Assembly: GCA_009846005.1 (NCBI GenBank)
Contig: VXYL01000072.1
Span: 1 to 64,000 of the forward strand
DNA length: 64,000 nucleotides
DNA from: Gammaproteobacteria bacterium
GTDB lineage: Bacteria > Pseudomonadota > Gammaproteobacteria > Pseudomonadales > Azotimanducaceae
Reading direction: 5' to 3'
In this document: positions 29,998 to 43,046 of the stretch, piece after piece
Position numbering within the stretch: the stretch's first letter is position 1
How the letters are laid out: each line of letters opens with the position of its first letter
Notes under the pieces: generated by a model
The model's database searches: none
What the model was told of the DNA's origin: nothing
What the model saw: the letters and a program-made list of their open reading frames with translations, nothing else
Made by a program: the position numbers and the translations under genes

Positions 29998-30723
29998 TTA
30001 TTTGCGGATATTAGGGTCCCATTCTCCGCATGCCATTCCCTTGCGTCGATAGACCAGTGCATTGCCATCCTTCCGGCAGATCTCGGTCAAGCTCGCCTTC
30101 CGGAAGCAGAACGCCGCCTGCTGGCCGAGGCGGCGGGACGACTGCATGGCGTTCGCTAAGTCAGCGGTTGTGAACTCGAGGGCAAGCTCGGCGTCGAGCA
30201 TCGCGAAGAGGCTGGCCATGTGCTCGATTCGGTGAATCTGGACGATCTCCACCAGGTGCCGATCGACGGCGGTCCAACCGCCTCGGCGGCGGTTGCGGCG
30301 TTCGTCGGGTACGCGCACCTCTTCCTCCACGGTAATCACCACCTCCAGTGTCAGATTCGGGTGCGCGAGCAGCGTCGGGATGCTGGCGAGCGCTGCGAAG
30401 ATCGCGAACACCGAACCGTGTTTCGGCGACATCCGGCGGCTCATGATGCCCTTGCCGTCCGCCGTGGGTTTGACGATGTAGCGGTCCCGGGCGATGGGAT
30501 GGACCAGCGTCACCCGGTGCTGTTCGAGTAGCCGTGGCAGCTTGCGTTTCAGCGGCCAGAACGAGCCGGTGTGGATCTCGACGATGCGGTCGTCGATGAC
30601 GATGTCGGCCACGTAGCCGCCGATGGCTTGTTCGGTCAGGCTTCCGGGTACGGCGTAGTGCGCCTTCAAGGCACGGTGCAGGGACCGCTCGTTGAGTTCG
30701 CCGATGCCGGGCCCAGAGGCCAA
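29998..30723 (-). CDS. Uncharacterised protein, possible PD-(D/E)xK-type fold
   Basis: 241 residues from a TTG 12 nt after the amidohydrolase stop (GGAAG upstream). The N-terminal part, GYVADIVIDDRIVEIHTGSF followed by KRKL, has the spacing of a restriction-endonuclease-like core (D, then E-x-h, then K), while the C-terminal part (FTTADLANAM, QQAAFCFRKASL) resembles a winged helix. This nuclease reading is inference from pattern only. The tight coupling to the amidohydrolase upstream and Fic downstream may just reflect operon packing. Not a family I can name. Confidence 0.6.
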   Translation of the reverse strand: MASGPGIGELNERSLHRALKAHYAVPGSLTEQAIGGYVADIVIDDRIVEIHTGSFWPLKRKLPRLLEQHRVTLVHPIARDRYIVKPTADGKGIMSRRMSPKHGSVFAIFAALASIPTLLAHPNLTLEVVITVEEEVRVPDERRNRRRGGWTAVDRHLVEIVQIHRIEHMASLFAMLDAELALEFTTADLANAMQSSRRLGQQAAFCFRKASLTEICRKDGNALVYRRKGMACGEWDPNIRK

Positions 30724-30735
30724 CGGGTCTTCCGC

Positions 30736-31899
30736 TCAGTGGATGTGGTAGACCCGGGCCGCGTTGTCGTGCAGCACCTTGGCGAGCGTCGCCTCGGGCA
30801 GCGATCCAAGTGCGGAGGCGGCGTATAGCCGGGGCGGCAGAGCGGGCGTCGCCGGACCCGGCGACATCGACGTGGGGTGCGGGAAGTCGGTCTCGTAGAG
30901 AATGTTGTCGGGGTAGAGGTCCAGGGCGCGCCCGATCATGTCCCGTTCGAACCAGAAGCACGCGTAGACCTGGCGCCGGAAGTACTCGCTCGGCAGAAGC
31001 TCGTACTCCGGATGCTCCTTGGCGACGCCGCCGTTGCGCCACTGCCAGTCGAACGCCTCGAGGAGCGCTGGAATCCAGCCGGCACCGCTCTCCACCGACA
31101 CGAAGTCGAGTTTGGGAAAGCGGTGGCATATGCCGCCGAAGATGAGCTCCGCGAGCCCCTTGCAGTTCTCGATGAACGACAGCGACGACATGCGTGCGAA
31201 GTTCGCCTTGGTGCCGATGTCACCGCGGTCCTTGGCGAGTCCGGAGAGATCCTGACCGCCGATGTGAAAGCTGATAGGGAGCTTGGCGTCCTGCGCTGCC
31301 GCCCAAAGCGGATCCCAGTGGGTATGCGAAAGCGCGGGTTGGCCGAAGTCGTGGGGTTGACTCGGGAACAGCACTGCCCGATGGCCGTTGCCAGCGCTGC
31401 GCTGAAGCTCTTCGACGCACGCGTCGAGATCCCAGAATGGCAGTGCCATCACCGGGATGAGCCGGTTCGGGTCGGTGCCTGCCCACTCGACCATGAAGTC
31501 GTTGTAGGCGTTCACGCACGCCCGCATCAGGGCAGGTTCCTTGAGTCGAAGAAACGTCTGCGACCCGAAGCCGCCGACGTTCGGATAGAGCACCTGGGCG
31601 TAGATGCCGTTGCGATCCATGTGGTCCAGGCGCGATTGGGCGTCGAAGCACGCCCTCGGGATGTCCTCGTAGGTGGCGGGATGCTCGGGGACCGTGCCAT
31701 CGAAACCCGCCATTGAGACGAACCCCGGCTTGAACACCACCTGATCCCCGATCACCCAGGCGTCTTCGCCGTCGCGACGTTCGATATGCGGCACCTTGTC
31801 GCCCCACTTGGCCGAAACCCGCGCCGTCCACACGTCGGGCGGCTCCGTCAGATGCGTGTCGACATCGATAACCTGGAAGCGATCGAAGAGATCCGTCAT
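30736..31899 (-). CDS. Amidohydrolase_2-family metal-dependent hydrolase
   Basis: 387 residues, ATG 31899 with AAGGAG eight bases upstream. Metal-dependent TIM-barrel hydrolase of the Amidohydro_2 (ACMSD/decarboxylase-like) family: VIDVDTHLTEPPDVW at the N terminus, LPISFHIGGQDL in the centre and ILYETDFPHPTSMSP near the C terminus (final metal aspartate). Members hydrolyse or decarboxylate ring-derived carboxylates. It is divergent, by 62 bp, from a Rieske oxygenase gene; a shared aromatic or cyclic-compound catabolic role is likely, substrate unknown. Confidence 0.88.
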   Translation of the reverse strand: MTDLFDRFQVIDVDTHLTEPPDVWTARVSAKWGDKVPHIERRDGEDAWVIGDQVVFKPGFVSMAGFDGTVPEHPATYEDIPRACFDAQSRLDHMDRNGIYAQVLYPNVGGFGSQTFLRLKEPALMRACVNAYNDFMVEWAGTDPNRLIPVMALPFWDLDACVEELQRSAGNGHRAVLFPSQPHDFGQPALSHTHWDPLWAAAQDAKLPISFHIGGQDLSGLAKDRGDIGTKANFARMSSLSFIENCKGLAELIFGGICHRFPKLDFVSVESGAGWIPALLEAFDWQWRNGGVAKEHPEYELLPSEYFRRQVYACFWFERDMIGRALDLYPDNILYETDFPHPTSMSPGPATPALPPRLYAASALGSLPEATLAKVLHDNAARVYHIH

Positions 31900-31961
31900 G
31901 GCAAATTGCTCCTTGCGCGACCATCATACGAGAAGTCGCCGCGCCTGATCGAGGAACACCC

Positions 31962-33335
31962 ATGTTGACGGCCGAACAGAACCAGACGCTCACGCGGACG
32001 GGGCCCGGAACCCCGATGGGAGATGTCTTTCGGCGCTATTGGATGCCGGCGCTCCTGTCGCGGGAGTTGCCCGGGCCGGACTGTCCGCCGGTACGGGTCA
32101 AGCTCCTCGGGGAGGACTTCGTCGCGTTCCGGGACTCGGTGGGTCGGGTCGGCATTGTCGAGCCTCGCTGCCCGCATCGCGGCGCCAACCTGTTCTTCGG
32201 TCGCAACGAAGCCTGCGGCCTGCGCTGCGCCTACCACGGCTGGAAGTTCGACACCGACGGCCAATGCGTGGACATCCCCAACGCGACGACCGCGGTCGCC
32301 GAACGCCTGAAACCGAAGGCCGCGATTCGAGCGCTCAGGACGGTCGAAGCTGGCGAAGTGGTATGGGCGCACTTCGGCGAAGCTGCGGATGCGCCGCCAG
32401 TCCCCGACTTCGAGTTTGCCGCAGTGCCGGCGACGCACCGTTTCGTCGGCAAGAAATACCAGCAGTGCAATTGGGCGCAGGCCTGCGAGGGTGGCCTCGA
32501 CACGGCGCACTTCTCGTACCTGCATGCAGGCATCAACGAGGGTCGCAAGGTCGGGCTGCACCAGGTCGGTCGCGACTTGTCGGCGTCTGGCGACGCCGTC
32601 GAGCCGCCGAGGCTCAAGCGCCTGCGCTGGCTGATCGAGGACGGTGCTCCGCGTTTCACCCTGTTGAATCACGCCGCCGGCATGCTGCTCTGCGCGGCGC
32701 GGACCGCGGACGAGGATCAACTGTACTGGCGCATGACCCAGTTCCTGATGCCGAATCACTCGCTCACGCCGGGTAACTTTCCCGAGGACACCGCGCTCGC
32801 CAACACCTGGGTGCCCATCGACGACACCTCCTGCTGGATCTTCTGCTACGCCTGGCACCCGGATCGACCTATCGAGGAACGCGAGCGCGCGCGCCTCGCT
32901 GGCGGTTCGGGCATATTCGCGGAGGTGGACGACGACTTCGTGCCCATCCGCCGCCGCGAGAACGACTATCTCCTCGACCGGAAACAGCAGAGGACGGCGA
33001 GCTTCACCGGCATCTCCGGCATCTCGGAGCAGGACCAGGCCATCGCCGACAGCCAAGGACCGATCGCTGATCGCACGCGCGAACTGCTCTGCCAGACGGA
33101 CCTCGGCGTGGTCCGATTCCGGGAGCTCATGTTCCGTGCGGTAGAGGATGTCCGTGCCGACGCCACGCCCTTGGGGGCCGGCGATGCCGGTGCCTACCGG
33201 GTGCGCTCGGGCGACATGGTGGCGGCGCGGGACCTCGGCGCGGACGAAGTCGCGCGCGAGCGATTCGGGGCGCATTGGGGCCAGCCGCTTGATGAGCCGA
33301 TTTCAGTTGCGAGTGAGCGACACCCACCCCGCTAA
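31962..33335 (+). CDS. Rieske [2Fe-2S] oxygenase, phthalate-dioxygenase-like
   Basis: 457 residues. Rieske cluster ligands CPHRG and CAYHGWKFD (about 67-90); mononuclear iron site in EGGLDTAHFSYLH (about 182-194). This is the architecture of single-component-type oxygenase subunits such as phthalate 4,5-dioxygenase and related demethylases, which hydroxylate or O-demethylate aromatic acids using electrons from a separate reductase. No reductase or ferredoxin gene lies next to it. Divergent partner of the amidohydrolase. Confidence 0.88.
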   Translation: MLTAEQNQTLTRTGPGTPMGDVFRRYWMPALLSRELPGPDCPPVRVKLLGEDFVAFRDSVGRVGIVEPRCPHRGANLFFGRNEACGLRCAYHGWKFDTDGQCVDIPNATTAVAERLKPKAAIRALRTVEAGEVVWAHFGEAADAPPVPDFEFAAVPATHRFVGKKYQQCNWAQACEGGLDTAHFSYLHAGINEGRKVGLHQVGRDLSASGDAVEPPRLKRLRWLIEDGAPRFTLLNHAAGMLLCAARTADEDQLYWRMTQFLMPNHSLTPGNFPEDTALANTWVPIDDTSCWIFCYAWHPDRPIEERERARLAGGSGIFAEVDDDFVPIRRRENDYLLDRKQQRTASFTGISGISEQDQAIADSQGPIADRTRELLCQTDLGVVRFRELMFRAVEDVRADATPLGAGDAGAYRVRSGDMVAARDLGADEVARERFGAHWGQPLDEPISVASERHPPR

Positions 33336-33383
33336 GTCGATAGAATCCGCGGTAGGGACCTCGCTCACAAAAAGGGACGCTAC

Positions 33384-33680
33384 ATGCAGTTGAGCATTAC
33401 CGGACGCCACCTCGCCGTCACCCCCGCCTTGAAGGACTACGTCACCACCAAGATCACGCGCCTCGAGCGCCACTACGATCACATCACGAACGTCCGCGTC
33501 GTGCTCGCGGTGGATAAGCTCAGGCAGAATGCGGAAGCGGTTGTGCATGCGGGTGCAGGGCACGAGATATTTGCCGATGCAGCTTCCGACGATCTCTACA
33601 AGGCCATCGACGCGTTGTCCGACAAGCTCGACCGGCAGCTCATCCGACACAAGGAAAAGCTCACCAACCACCGCGTCTAG
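33384..33680 (+). CDS. hpf: Ribosome hibernation promoting factor, short form
   Basis: 98 residues matching the short HPF/YhbH family throughout (MQLSITGRHLAVTPALKDYV; DLYKAIDALSDKLDRQLIRHK). It binds the 30S channel and promotes 100S ribosome dimers in stationary phase. It precedes ptsN and an HPr gene as in the rpoN locus of other gammaproteobacteria, but rpoN itself is not upstream. An inverted repeat (33313-33320 with 33361-33368) lies in the 48 bp before it. Confidence 0.93.
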   Translation: MQLSITGRHLAVTPALKDYVTTKITRLERHYDHITNVRVVLAVDKLRQNAEAVVHAGAGHEIFADAASDDLYKAIDALSDKLDRQLIRHKEKLTNHRV

Positions 33681-33719
33681 TCCAATGGGGCATGCGGTGA
33701 GCCTGCCCGCGTTTCACCC

Positions 33720-34193
33720 GTGATCGAGTTCGAGACCATTCTCTCCCCGGCCTGCACCCACGTGGGCGTACAAGCCCGGTCGAAGAAGGGCGTTCTCGAA
33801 CAGGCCTGCCAGTGCCTCGCCGAGGCGTTTCCCGAGATCGAACCCCGCCGCCTCCTCGAAGGTCTGTTGGCCCGGGAGCGTCTTGGGTCCACCGGCCTCG
33901 GCGAGGGCGTCGCGATTCCCCATTGCCGCTTCGACCGCTGCGAAGCGCCGGTTGCCTGTTTTCTAAAGACTGAGCGGGGCATCGACTTCGATGCGCCGGA
34001 CGATGAGCTGGTTGACCTGCTGTTCGTGCTGGCGGTGCCGCTGCACGAACAGCGTATCCACCTTGAGATCCTGGGGGCGCTTGCACGTGCTTTCGATGAT
34101 CCCGGAAACCTTGCGTCATTGCGTCGGGCACCCTCCGACCAGGGCCTTTTCGACACCCTGCAACGCCAACTTGCCATGTCGCAGCGGGAGTAG
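33720..34193 (+). CDS. ptsN: Nitrogen-PTS EIIA protein
   Basis: 157 residues from GTG 33720. EIIA domain with the phosphorylatable histidine in GEGVAIPHCR (about 62). It receives phosphate from NPr and regulates nitrogen, potassium and sigma-54 dependent processes. Next gene starts four bases after its stop. Confidence 0.92.
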   Translation: MIEFETILSPACTHVGVQARSKKGVLEQACQCLAEAFPEIEPRRLLEGLLARERLGSTGLGEGVAIPHCRFDRCEAPVACFLKTERGIDFDAPDDELVDLLFVLAVPLHEQRIHLEILGALARAFDDPGNLASLRRAPSDQGLFDTLQRQLAMSQRE

Positions 34194-34196
34194 AAC

Positions 34197-34469
34197 GTGA
34201 AGACAGGTCCCATCGACGTCGTCAACAAGCTCGGCCTGCATGCCCGCGCCGCATCGAAGCTCGTCAACCTCAGCAAGACGTTCGCATCGCGTGTCGAACT
34301 GGCCAAACCCGGCGGCCAGACCGCCGACGCGAAGCGAATCATGGCGGTGATGATGCTCGAGGCCGTCTGCGGGACCACGCTGCAACTCACCTGCAGCGGC
34401 GAAGACGAGGAGGAGGCCTTTGCGGCGATTACCGCCCTCGTGGCCGACCGTTTCGGCGAACCGGAATGA
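34197..34469 (+). CDS. ptsO: HPr-family phosphocarrier (NPr/PtsO)
   Basis: 90 residues from GTG 34197. The active histidine is in NKLGLHARAASKLV (residue 16) and the helix-two region ADAKRIMAVMMLEAV is typical. In most relatives rapZ lies between ptsN and ptsO; here there is no room for it. Directly followed by a dispersed repeat. Confidence 0.92.
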   Translation: MKTGPIDVVNKLGLHARAASKLVNLSKTFASRVELAKPGGQTADAKRIMAVMMLEAVCGTTLQLTCSGEDEEEAFAAITALVADRFGEPE

Positions 34470-34504
34470 CCCCCAGGCTGGGGACGTGCAGGGAACACGG
34501 ATCG

Positions 34505-34530
34505 TAGGGGACGGGCTTGTCCCGTCCCGT
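34505..34530. repeat. Dispersed 26-bp palindromic repeat
   Basis: Exact copies of this GTAGGGGACGGGC... palindrome occur at 34505-34530 and 52629-52654, and in inverted orientation at 61498-61523; variants lie at 28727, 38090, 42342, 52690 and 58263. All are in intergenic gaps. Function unknown. Confidence 0.9.
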
Positions 34531-34542
34531 TGCCAGTATTTC

Positions 34543-34851
34543 CTAGAGCGCACCCGTGCGGATTCGGATCTCGGTGACGTCCGCGAAGTCGCCCAGCGAG
34601 CGTAGCGCCGGCTCTACCTTCGGCAACTCGAACCGCAGCCGCGTCGCCCAGGACGAGTCCACGACGTGAATCGTCAGTCGGCCCCCCTTGACGTTGGCAA
34701 CGCTGCAATGCGGTGCGATGGCGGGGGGCAGCACGGCGCGCAACTGTTCGGTCCACGATTCGCGCAATGCGGCGTGCTTGACCAGTCGCTCAAGCACGTT
34801 GCGCGGCCGGCGCCGTTCGGTAAGCAGCTCCTTGACGACTCGCCGGGCCAT
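34543..34851 (-). CDS. DUF721/DciA-like protein
   Basis: 102 residues from ATG 34851. Basic N terminus (RRVVKELLTERRRPRNVLERL), then the DUF721 core: ESWTEQLRAVLPPAIAPHCSVANVKGGRLTIHV, SSWATRLRFELPKV. DciA is the DnaB replicative helicase loader of most bacteria, and DUF721 genes commonly sit near secA in gammaproteobacteria. Here it lies downstream of an ABC exporter gene, with no gap (8 bp). Confidence 0.7.
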   Translation of the reverse strand: MARRVVKELLTERRRPRNVLERLVKHAALRESWTEQLRAVLPPAIAPHCSVANVKGGRLTIHVVDSSWATRLRFELPKVEPALRSLGDFADVTEIRIRTGAL

Positions 34852-34859
34852 GGAATCCC

Positions 34860-36701
34860 TTAGCGGTAGCGTGCCGCCTGCGTGTTGAACATGGCGGCGT
34901 ACTTGCCGTTGTGTCTGATCAGGGTTTCGTGATCGCCCAACTCGGTCACCTCGCCATCTTCCACCACCACGATGAGATCCGCCATGCGCACGGTGGAAAA
35001 CCGGTGGGAGATGAACACGACGGTCTTGTTGGCCGACAGTTCGGCGACCTGTTCGTAGAGGCGGTGTTCCCGAAAGGCGTCGAGCGCGGCGGTGGGCTCG
35101 TCCAGGATGAGGATCTGCGCATCGCTTAGGAACGCGCGCGAGATCGCCAGGTGCTGCCACTCGCCGCCGGACAGGTCCACGCCTTCGTCGAAGGTCCGGC
35201 CGAGCACGGTGTCGTAGCCCTTGGGAAGCGCTTCGATGATGTCGTGGGCACCGGCCTGCTTCGCAGCCGCCTGGATCCGATCGCGGTCGTCGAGGGCACG
35301 GATCTCCCCGAATCCCACGTTGTCGGCGGCCGAGAGGTCGTAGCGAAAAAAGTCCTGGAACACCACGGCGACATCTCGACGCACGTGGCCCAGGTCGTAC
35401 TCGCGCAGGTCGCGCCCGTCGAATAGGACCTCGCCCTCCACGGGGTCATAGAGCCGGGCAAGAAGCTTCACCAGCGTCGTCTTGCCGGCGCCGTTCTCGC
35501 CCACGATGGCGACCTTGGAGCGTGCCGGAACGTCGAACGACACGCCCCGCAGAATCCACTTGTCCGTACCCGGATACTTGAACGAGACGTTGCGGAACTC
35601 AATGCCCTGCGTCAAGCGTTTTGGCGTCGGCGCCGGGGTCGGGGGCGGCGGCGCGAGCGCGGCCTCCACCGACGCGGGATCCATGTCGAGCAGGTCGAAG
35701 AAGCGCGTCGCGAAGAGCGCCTGTTCGTAGACCTGCCCGCCGGAACCCACCAAGGCGTTGAGTTGGCTGCGGGCCTGCTGCGCGGCGTTGAACACCAGGG
35801 TCAGGTCGCCGACCGTGATCCGCGCGAGTGCCGCTTGGTAGACGGCATAGGCCCAGATCGACGCCACGCCGGCCAGGGACACGATGTCGAGTCCCGTCCT
35901 CACGCGCATCGAGCGAAACTGCATCCGCAGGTAGGCGCGAAGCTGGGTCTCGCGAAAGCGCCTGAACCGGCCGACCAGCGCGTCCTTCAGCGTGAAGATC
36001 CGAACCTCCTTGGCGCTGTCCCGTGACGTCAGCAGCCGCTGCAGGTAGTCGAGCATCCGGTAGTTCCGCACCCATTGGGTGTCGAAGTCGAACCACAGGC
36101 GCGCGAAGAAGCCCTGCATCAGCAGGCTCGGCAGCACCGTGACGAAAAGAACGACGATCGCGAAGGGGTGCAGTATCGTCAGCAGGCCCGCCATTGCGGT
36201 CAGGCCGACGCCGGATCGAACGAGTCCGATGGACGACCAGACGATCCCCGTGACCTGGTAGAGCTGGTCCTGGGCATGGCGGAGCTGGTCGTAGAACTTC
36301 GGGTTCTCGTAGAACGCGATGTCCAGCGAGCCGGCTTTTGCGACGATGCGTTCTCGGGCGGCGAACTGGACCCGTTCGCTCAGCATGCTCTGGACCATGT
36401 TGGACACGGTGCCGAGCAGCGTCTCGACGAGCCACAGCCCGAAGACGACGGCAACCGGCGTCACCAGGTCCGTCCAATGGCTCCCGCCCGACGCGGCCTC
36501 GACGACGCCGTCGACGATCACCTTGGTCATGTAGATGATCGCCGCCGGAATGAGGGCGGTGACGACCATGATCGCGCAGCTGATCGCGAAATAGCCCGGC
36601 GTGACTTGCCACAGGAAGCTGTAAACGCGGGGCACGATGCGAACGATGTCGCGTAGTTTGCGACGCAGACTGGCGTCCAGCGGACGGAAGTTCTCGTCCA
36701 T
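34860..36701 (-). CDS. ABC exporter, fused membrane and ATPase domains
   Basis: 613 residues from ATG 36701 (a TTG three bases upstream is possible). N-terminal half: exporter-type six-helix membrane domain (VTPGYFAISCAIMVVTALIP, GVGLTAMAGLLTILHPFAIV, VSLAGVASIWAYAVYQ). A proline-rich linker (APPPPTPAPTPK) precedes the nucleotide-binding domain: Walker A GENGAGKTT, signature DLSGGEWQ, Walker B ILILDEPTAALD. Likely homodimeric; transported substrate unknown (lipids, peptides or drugs). Confidence 0.9.
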   Translation of the reverse strand: MDENFRPLDASLRRKLRDIVRIVPRVYSFLWQVTPGYFAISCAIMVVTALIPAAIIYMTKVIVDGVVEAASGGSHWTDLVTPVAVVFGLWLVETLLGTVSNMVQSMLSERVQFAARERIVAKAGSLDIAFYENPKFYDQLRHAQDQLYQVTGIVWSSIGLVRSGVGLTAMAGLLTILHPFAIVVLFVTVLPSLLMQGFFARLWFDFDTQWVRNYRMLDYLQRLLTSRDSAKEVRIFTLKDALVGRFRRFRETQLRAYLRMQFRSMRVRTGLDIVSLAGVASIWAYAVYQAALARITVGDLTLVFNAAQQARSQLNALVGSGGQVYEQALFATRFFDLLDMDPASVEAALAPPPPTPAPTPKRLTQGIEFRNVSFKYPGTDKWILRGVSFDVPARSKVAIVGENGAGKTTLVKLLARLYDPVEGEVLFDGRDLREYDLGHVRRDVAVVFQDFFRYDLSAADNVGFGEIRALDDRDRIQAAAKQAGAHDIIEALPKGYDTVLGRTFDEGVDLSGGEWQHLAISRAFLSDAQILILDEPTAALDAFREHRLYEQVAELSANKTVVFISHRFSTVRMADLIVVVEDGEVTELGDHETLIRHNGKYAAMFNTQAARYR

Positions 36702-36816
36702 CAAATCGGCGGTCGGAGGTTAGCGCGATGCTACGCCGAGCCGTGTCCCCGGACAATCGAAATCGGACCGGTGCCGGGCGTATGATGCGCGCCCCGTTTC
36801 CCACGGACAGCTGGGC

Positions 36817-38058
<1,242 letters not shown>

Positions 38059-38089
38059 CTCACGGAATTCGGCCTCGCCGCCTCGGTTC

Positions 38090-38186
38090 GTAGGGGCGGG
38101 GCTTGTCCCCGCCCGCGGTTCGGAGGGCAGGCATGCCGGGCGTGGGCGACCGCGCGCCCTGACGGGCGCGTTAGGGTCCTCCCTAC
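38090..38186. repeat. Dispersed palindromic repeat and companion element
   Basis: The 228-bp gap between rtcB and secA holds a GC-variant of the 26-bp palindrome at 38090-38115 and, at 38144-38186, the companion motif (GGCGACCGCGCGCCCT ... TTAGGGTC), which reappears at 42394-42436 after argJ. Confidence 0.8.
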
Positions 38187-38286
38187 GCGTTCTACGCTGG
38201 TTTGGCCTCTTCCGCGGGTTCCGCAGGCGGTAGTCGACACATCGGAGTAGAATGCCCGCCCCAACGAAGCACCGACATCGCATCGA

Positions 38287-41085
<2,799 letters not shown>

Positions 41086-41130
41086 GGCGCTCGCCGGTCC
41101 AACCGCGACTCCAATCTCAAGGACTGAAGA

Positions 41131-42345
41131 ATGGCCGTCAATCTGCCGCCGATGGGCGAACTGCTGTCCATCGACGGAATCCGCTTGGGATCCGCCGAAG
41201 CCGGCGTCAAATACAGTGATCGCCTCGATTTGGCGGTTGCTCTTCTCGACGCCGGCAGCACGGTCGGCGGCGTGTTTACGGCGAGCGCGTTCCAGGCGGC
41301 ACCGGTAGTCGTCGCCCGCGAACGTGTCGGCACGGCGCGGGCGCTGGTGGTTAACAGCGGCAACGCCAACGCCGCCACCGGGGAGCGCGGCCTCGCGGAC
41401 GCCCGGTCGACCTGCGAGCACTTGGCGTCGCGGGTCGGCGTTAAGGACACCGAAGTGCTGCCCTTTTCCACCGGGGTGATCGGCGAGTTCCTGGACATGG
41501 ACGCCATGCGCCGGGGGATCGACGCGGCGGTTGGGATCGCCCGGCCGGATGGGTGGGCGGATGCCGCACGGGCGATCATGACGACAGATACCGCGCCAAA
41601 GGCGGTTTCGGCTACGGGCATGGTTGGGGGCCATCCCATCCGTGCCACGGGCATGGTCAAGGGTTCGGGCATGATTCGTCCTGACATGGCGACCATGCTG
41701 GCATTCCTCGGTACCGATGCCGCGGTCTCCGTGGAGGCCGTTCAGAACCTGGCACAGGATCTGGCCGACGGCGGCCTCAATCGCGTGACGGTTGACGGCG
41801 ATACGTCCACCAACGACGCGTTCGTGGTGATGGCAACCGGGCGCGCGGGTGGCACGCCGGTGATGTGCCGCGGCGACCCCCGATATGGCGAGCTACTCGA
41901 AGCGTTGAAGCCGCTGGCCGTGGATCTCGCCCAGCGCACGGCCCGGGACGGCGAGGGCGCGACCAAGTTCGTCACCGTTCGGGTCGAAGAGGGGCGGCGC
42001 AGTGCGGACTGCCTGGCCATCGCCTACACGATCGCCCATTCGCCCTTGGTCAAGACCGCCATCTTCGCGGGCGATCCCAATTGGGGAAGGTTCTGCATGG
42101 CGATTGGCCGTGCCGGCGTGCCCGGCCTCGACCCGGACACTGTCGGTCTCTACCTGGACGACGTCTGTGTGGCCCGCGGGGGCCTCGTCGCGGAGGAATA
42201 CACGGAAGCGGCGGGTGCTGCGGTGATGGCCAAGGACGAGTTCACGGTGCGCGTCACCTTGGGACAGGGCGATGTCTCCGAGACGGTGTGGACCACCGAT
42301 CTTTCCTACGAGTACATCCGCATCAACGCGGAATATCGAACGTAG
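41131..42345 (+). CDS. argJ: Bifunctional ornithine acetyltransferase/N-acetylglutamate synthase
   Basis: 404 residues. The self-cleavage site is the KGSGMIRPDMATML segment, where the threonine becomes the nucleophile of the beta chain. The N-terminal alpha chain has the NSGNANAATGERG signature. It transfers acetyl from N-acetylornithine to glutamate in the cyclic arginine pathway. Confidence 0.96.
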   Translation: MAVNLPPMGELLSIDGIRLGSAEAGVKYSDRLDLAVALLDAGSTVGGVFTASAFQAAPVVVARERVGTARALVVNSGNANAATGERGLADARSTCEHLASRVGVKDTEVLPFSTGVIGEFLDMDAMRRGIDAAVGIARPDGWADAARAIMTTDTAPKAVSATGMVGGHPIRATGMVKGSGMIRPDMATMLAFLGTDAAVSVEAVQNLAQDLADGGLNRVTVDGDTSTNDAFVVMATGRAGGTPVMCRGDPRYGELLEALKPLAVDLAQRTARDGEGATKFVTVRVEEGRRSADCLAIAYTIAHSPLVKTAIFAGDPNWGRFCMAIGRAGVPGLDPDTVGLYLDDVCVARGGLVAEEYTEAAGAAVMAKDEFTVRVTLGQGDVSETVWTTDLSYEYIRINAEYRT

Positions 42346-42436
42346 GGACGGGATTGTCCCGTCCCGCCGACCTCACACGACACGTCCGGCGCTGGCGACC
42401 GCGCGCCCTGTCGGGCCGGTTAGGGTCGCTTCTACC
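42342..42436. repeat. Dispersed palindromic repeat and companion element
   Basis: A variant of the 26-bp palindrome at 42342-42366 overlaps the end of argJ, followed at 42394-42436 by the same companion element as at 38144-38186. Confidence 0.75.
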
Positions 42437-42440
42437 GGCT

Positions 42441-43046
42441 TCAACTGTTCATAGCGGCTTTCAGGTAGCACTCATGGAGCCTGTCCACCGCGCGGTGGAG
42501 ATCCTCCAGGCTGCCGTCGTTGCTGATGACGTCGTCGGCGAGGCGTAGCCGCGAGCGCCGGTCGATCTGGCTCGCGAGGATTGCCCTGACCTGGGACTCC
42601 GCGACGCCGTCCCGGGCCACCGCGCGCCTGATCTGCGTCGCCTCGGCTACGTCCACGACCAGAATGCGATCGGCGCGGGGATCGCGCTGGCGCATCAGCG
42701 GATTGACGAGAATCGCGTAGGGAGACGGCGCGCCGGCAAGCACGTCCCGGATCCATTGGTTGATGAGGGGATGGAGAAGCGACTCCAGCCACCGGCGTTC
42801 GCCAGCGTTCTGGAAAACCCGTTCACGCAGGAAGGCTCGGTTCAAGGTGCCATCGCCGAGGAGCACGTCGGCGCCGAACCGGTGGGCGATCGTCTCGAGC
42901 GCTGGTTGGCCCGGTTCGACCACCCGGCGGGAGGCGACGTCCGCGTCGGCGATCTCGACGCCAAGCGAGCGGAACTGGTCCGAAACCGCGGTCTTGCCGC
43001 TGCCGATTCCGCCCGCGATGCCGACGACCAAGGGCGTCTGTTTCAT
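42441..43046 (-). CDS. coaE: Dephospho-CoA kinase
   Basis: 201 residues from ATG 43046, which overlaps the pilD stop (ATGA). P-loop GIAGGIGSGKTAV, DADV motif (EIADADVAS), and the lid region (LADDVISNDGSLEDL). It phosphorylates dephospho-CoA to CoA. The longer ORF upstream is the antiparallel shadow of pilD and is rejected. Confidence 0.95.
   Translation of the reverse strand: MKQTPLVVGIAGGIGSGKTAVSDQFRSLGVEIADADVASRRVVEPGQPALETIAHRFGADVLLGDGTLNRAFLRERVFQNAGERRWLESLLHPLINQWIRDVLAGAPSPYAILVNPLMRQRDPRADRILVVDVAEATQIRRAVARDGVAESQVRAILASQIDRRSRLRLADDVISNDGSLEDLHRAVDRLHECYLKAAMNS

Noticed and set aside
33313..33368. Riboswitch or attenuator before hpf
   Set aside because: Only a short inverted repeat with a long loop; no known riboswitch core and no thymine run.
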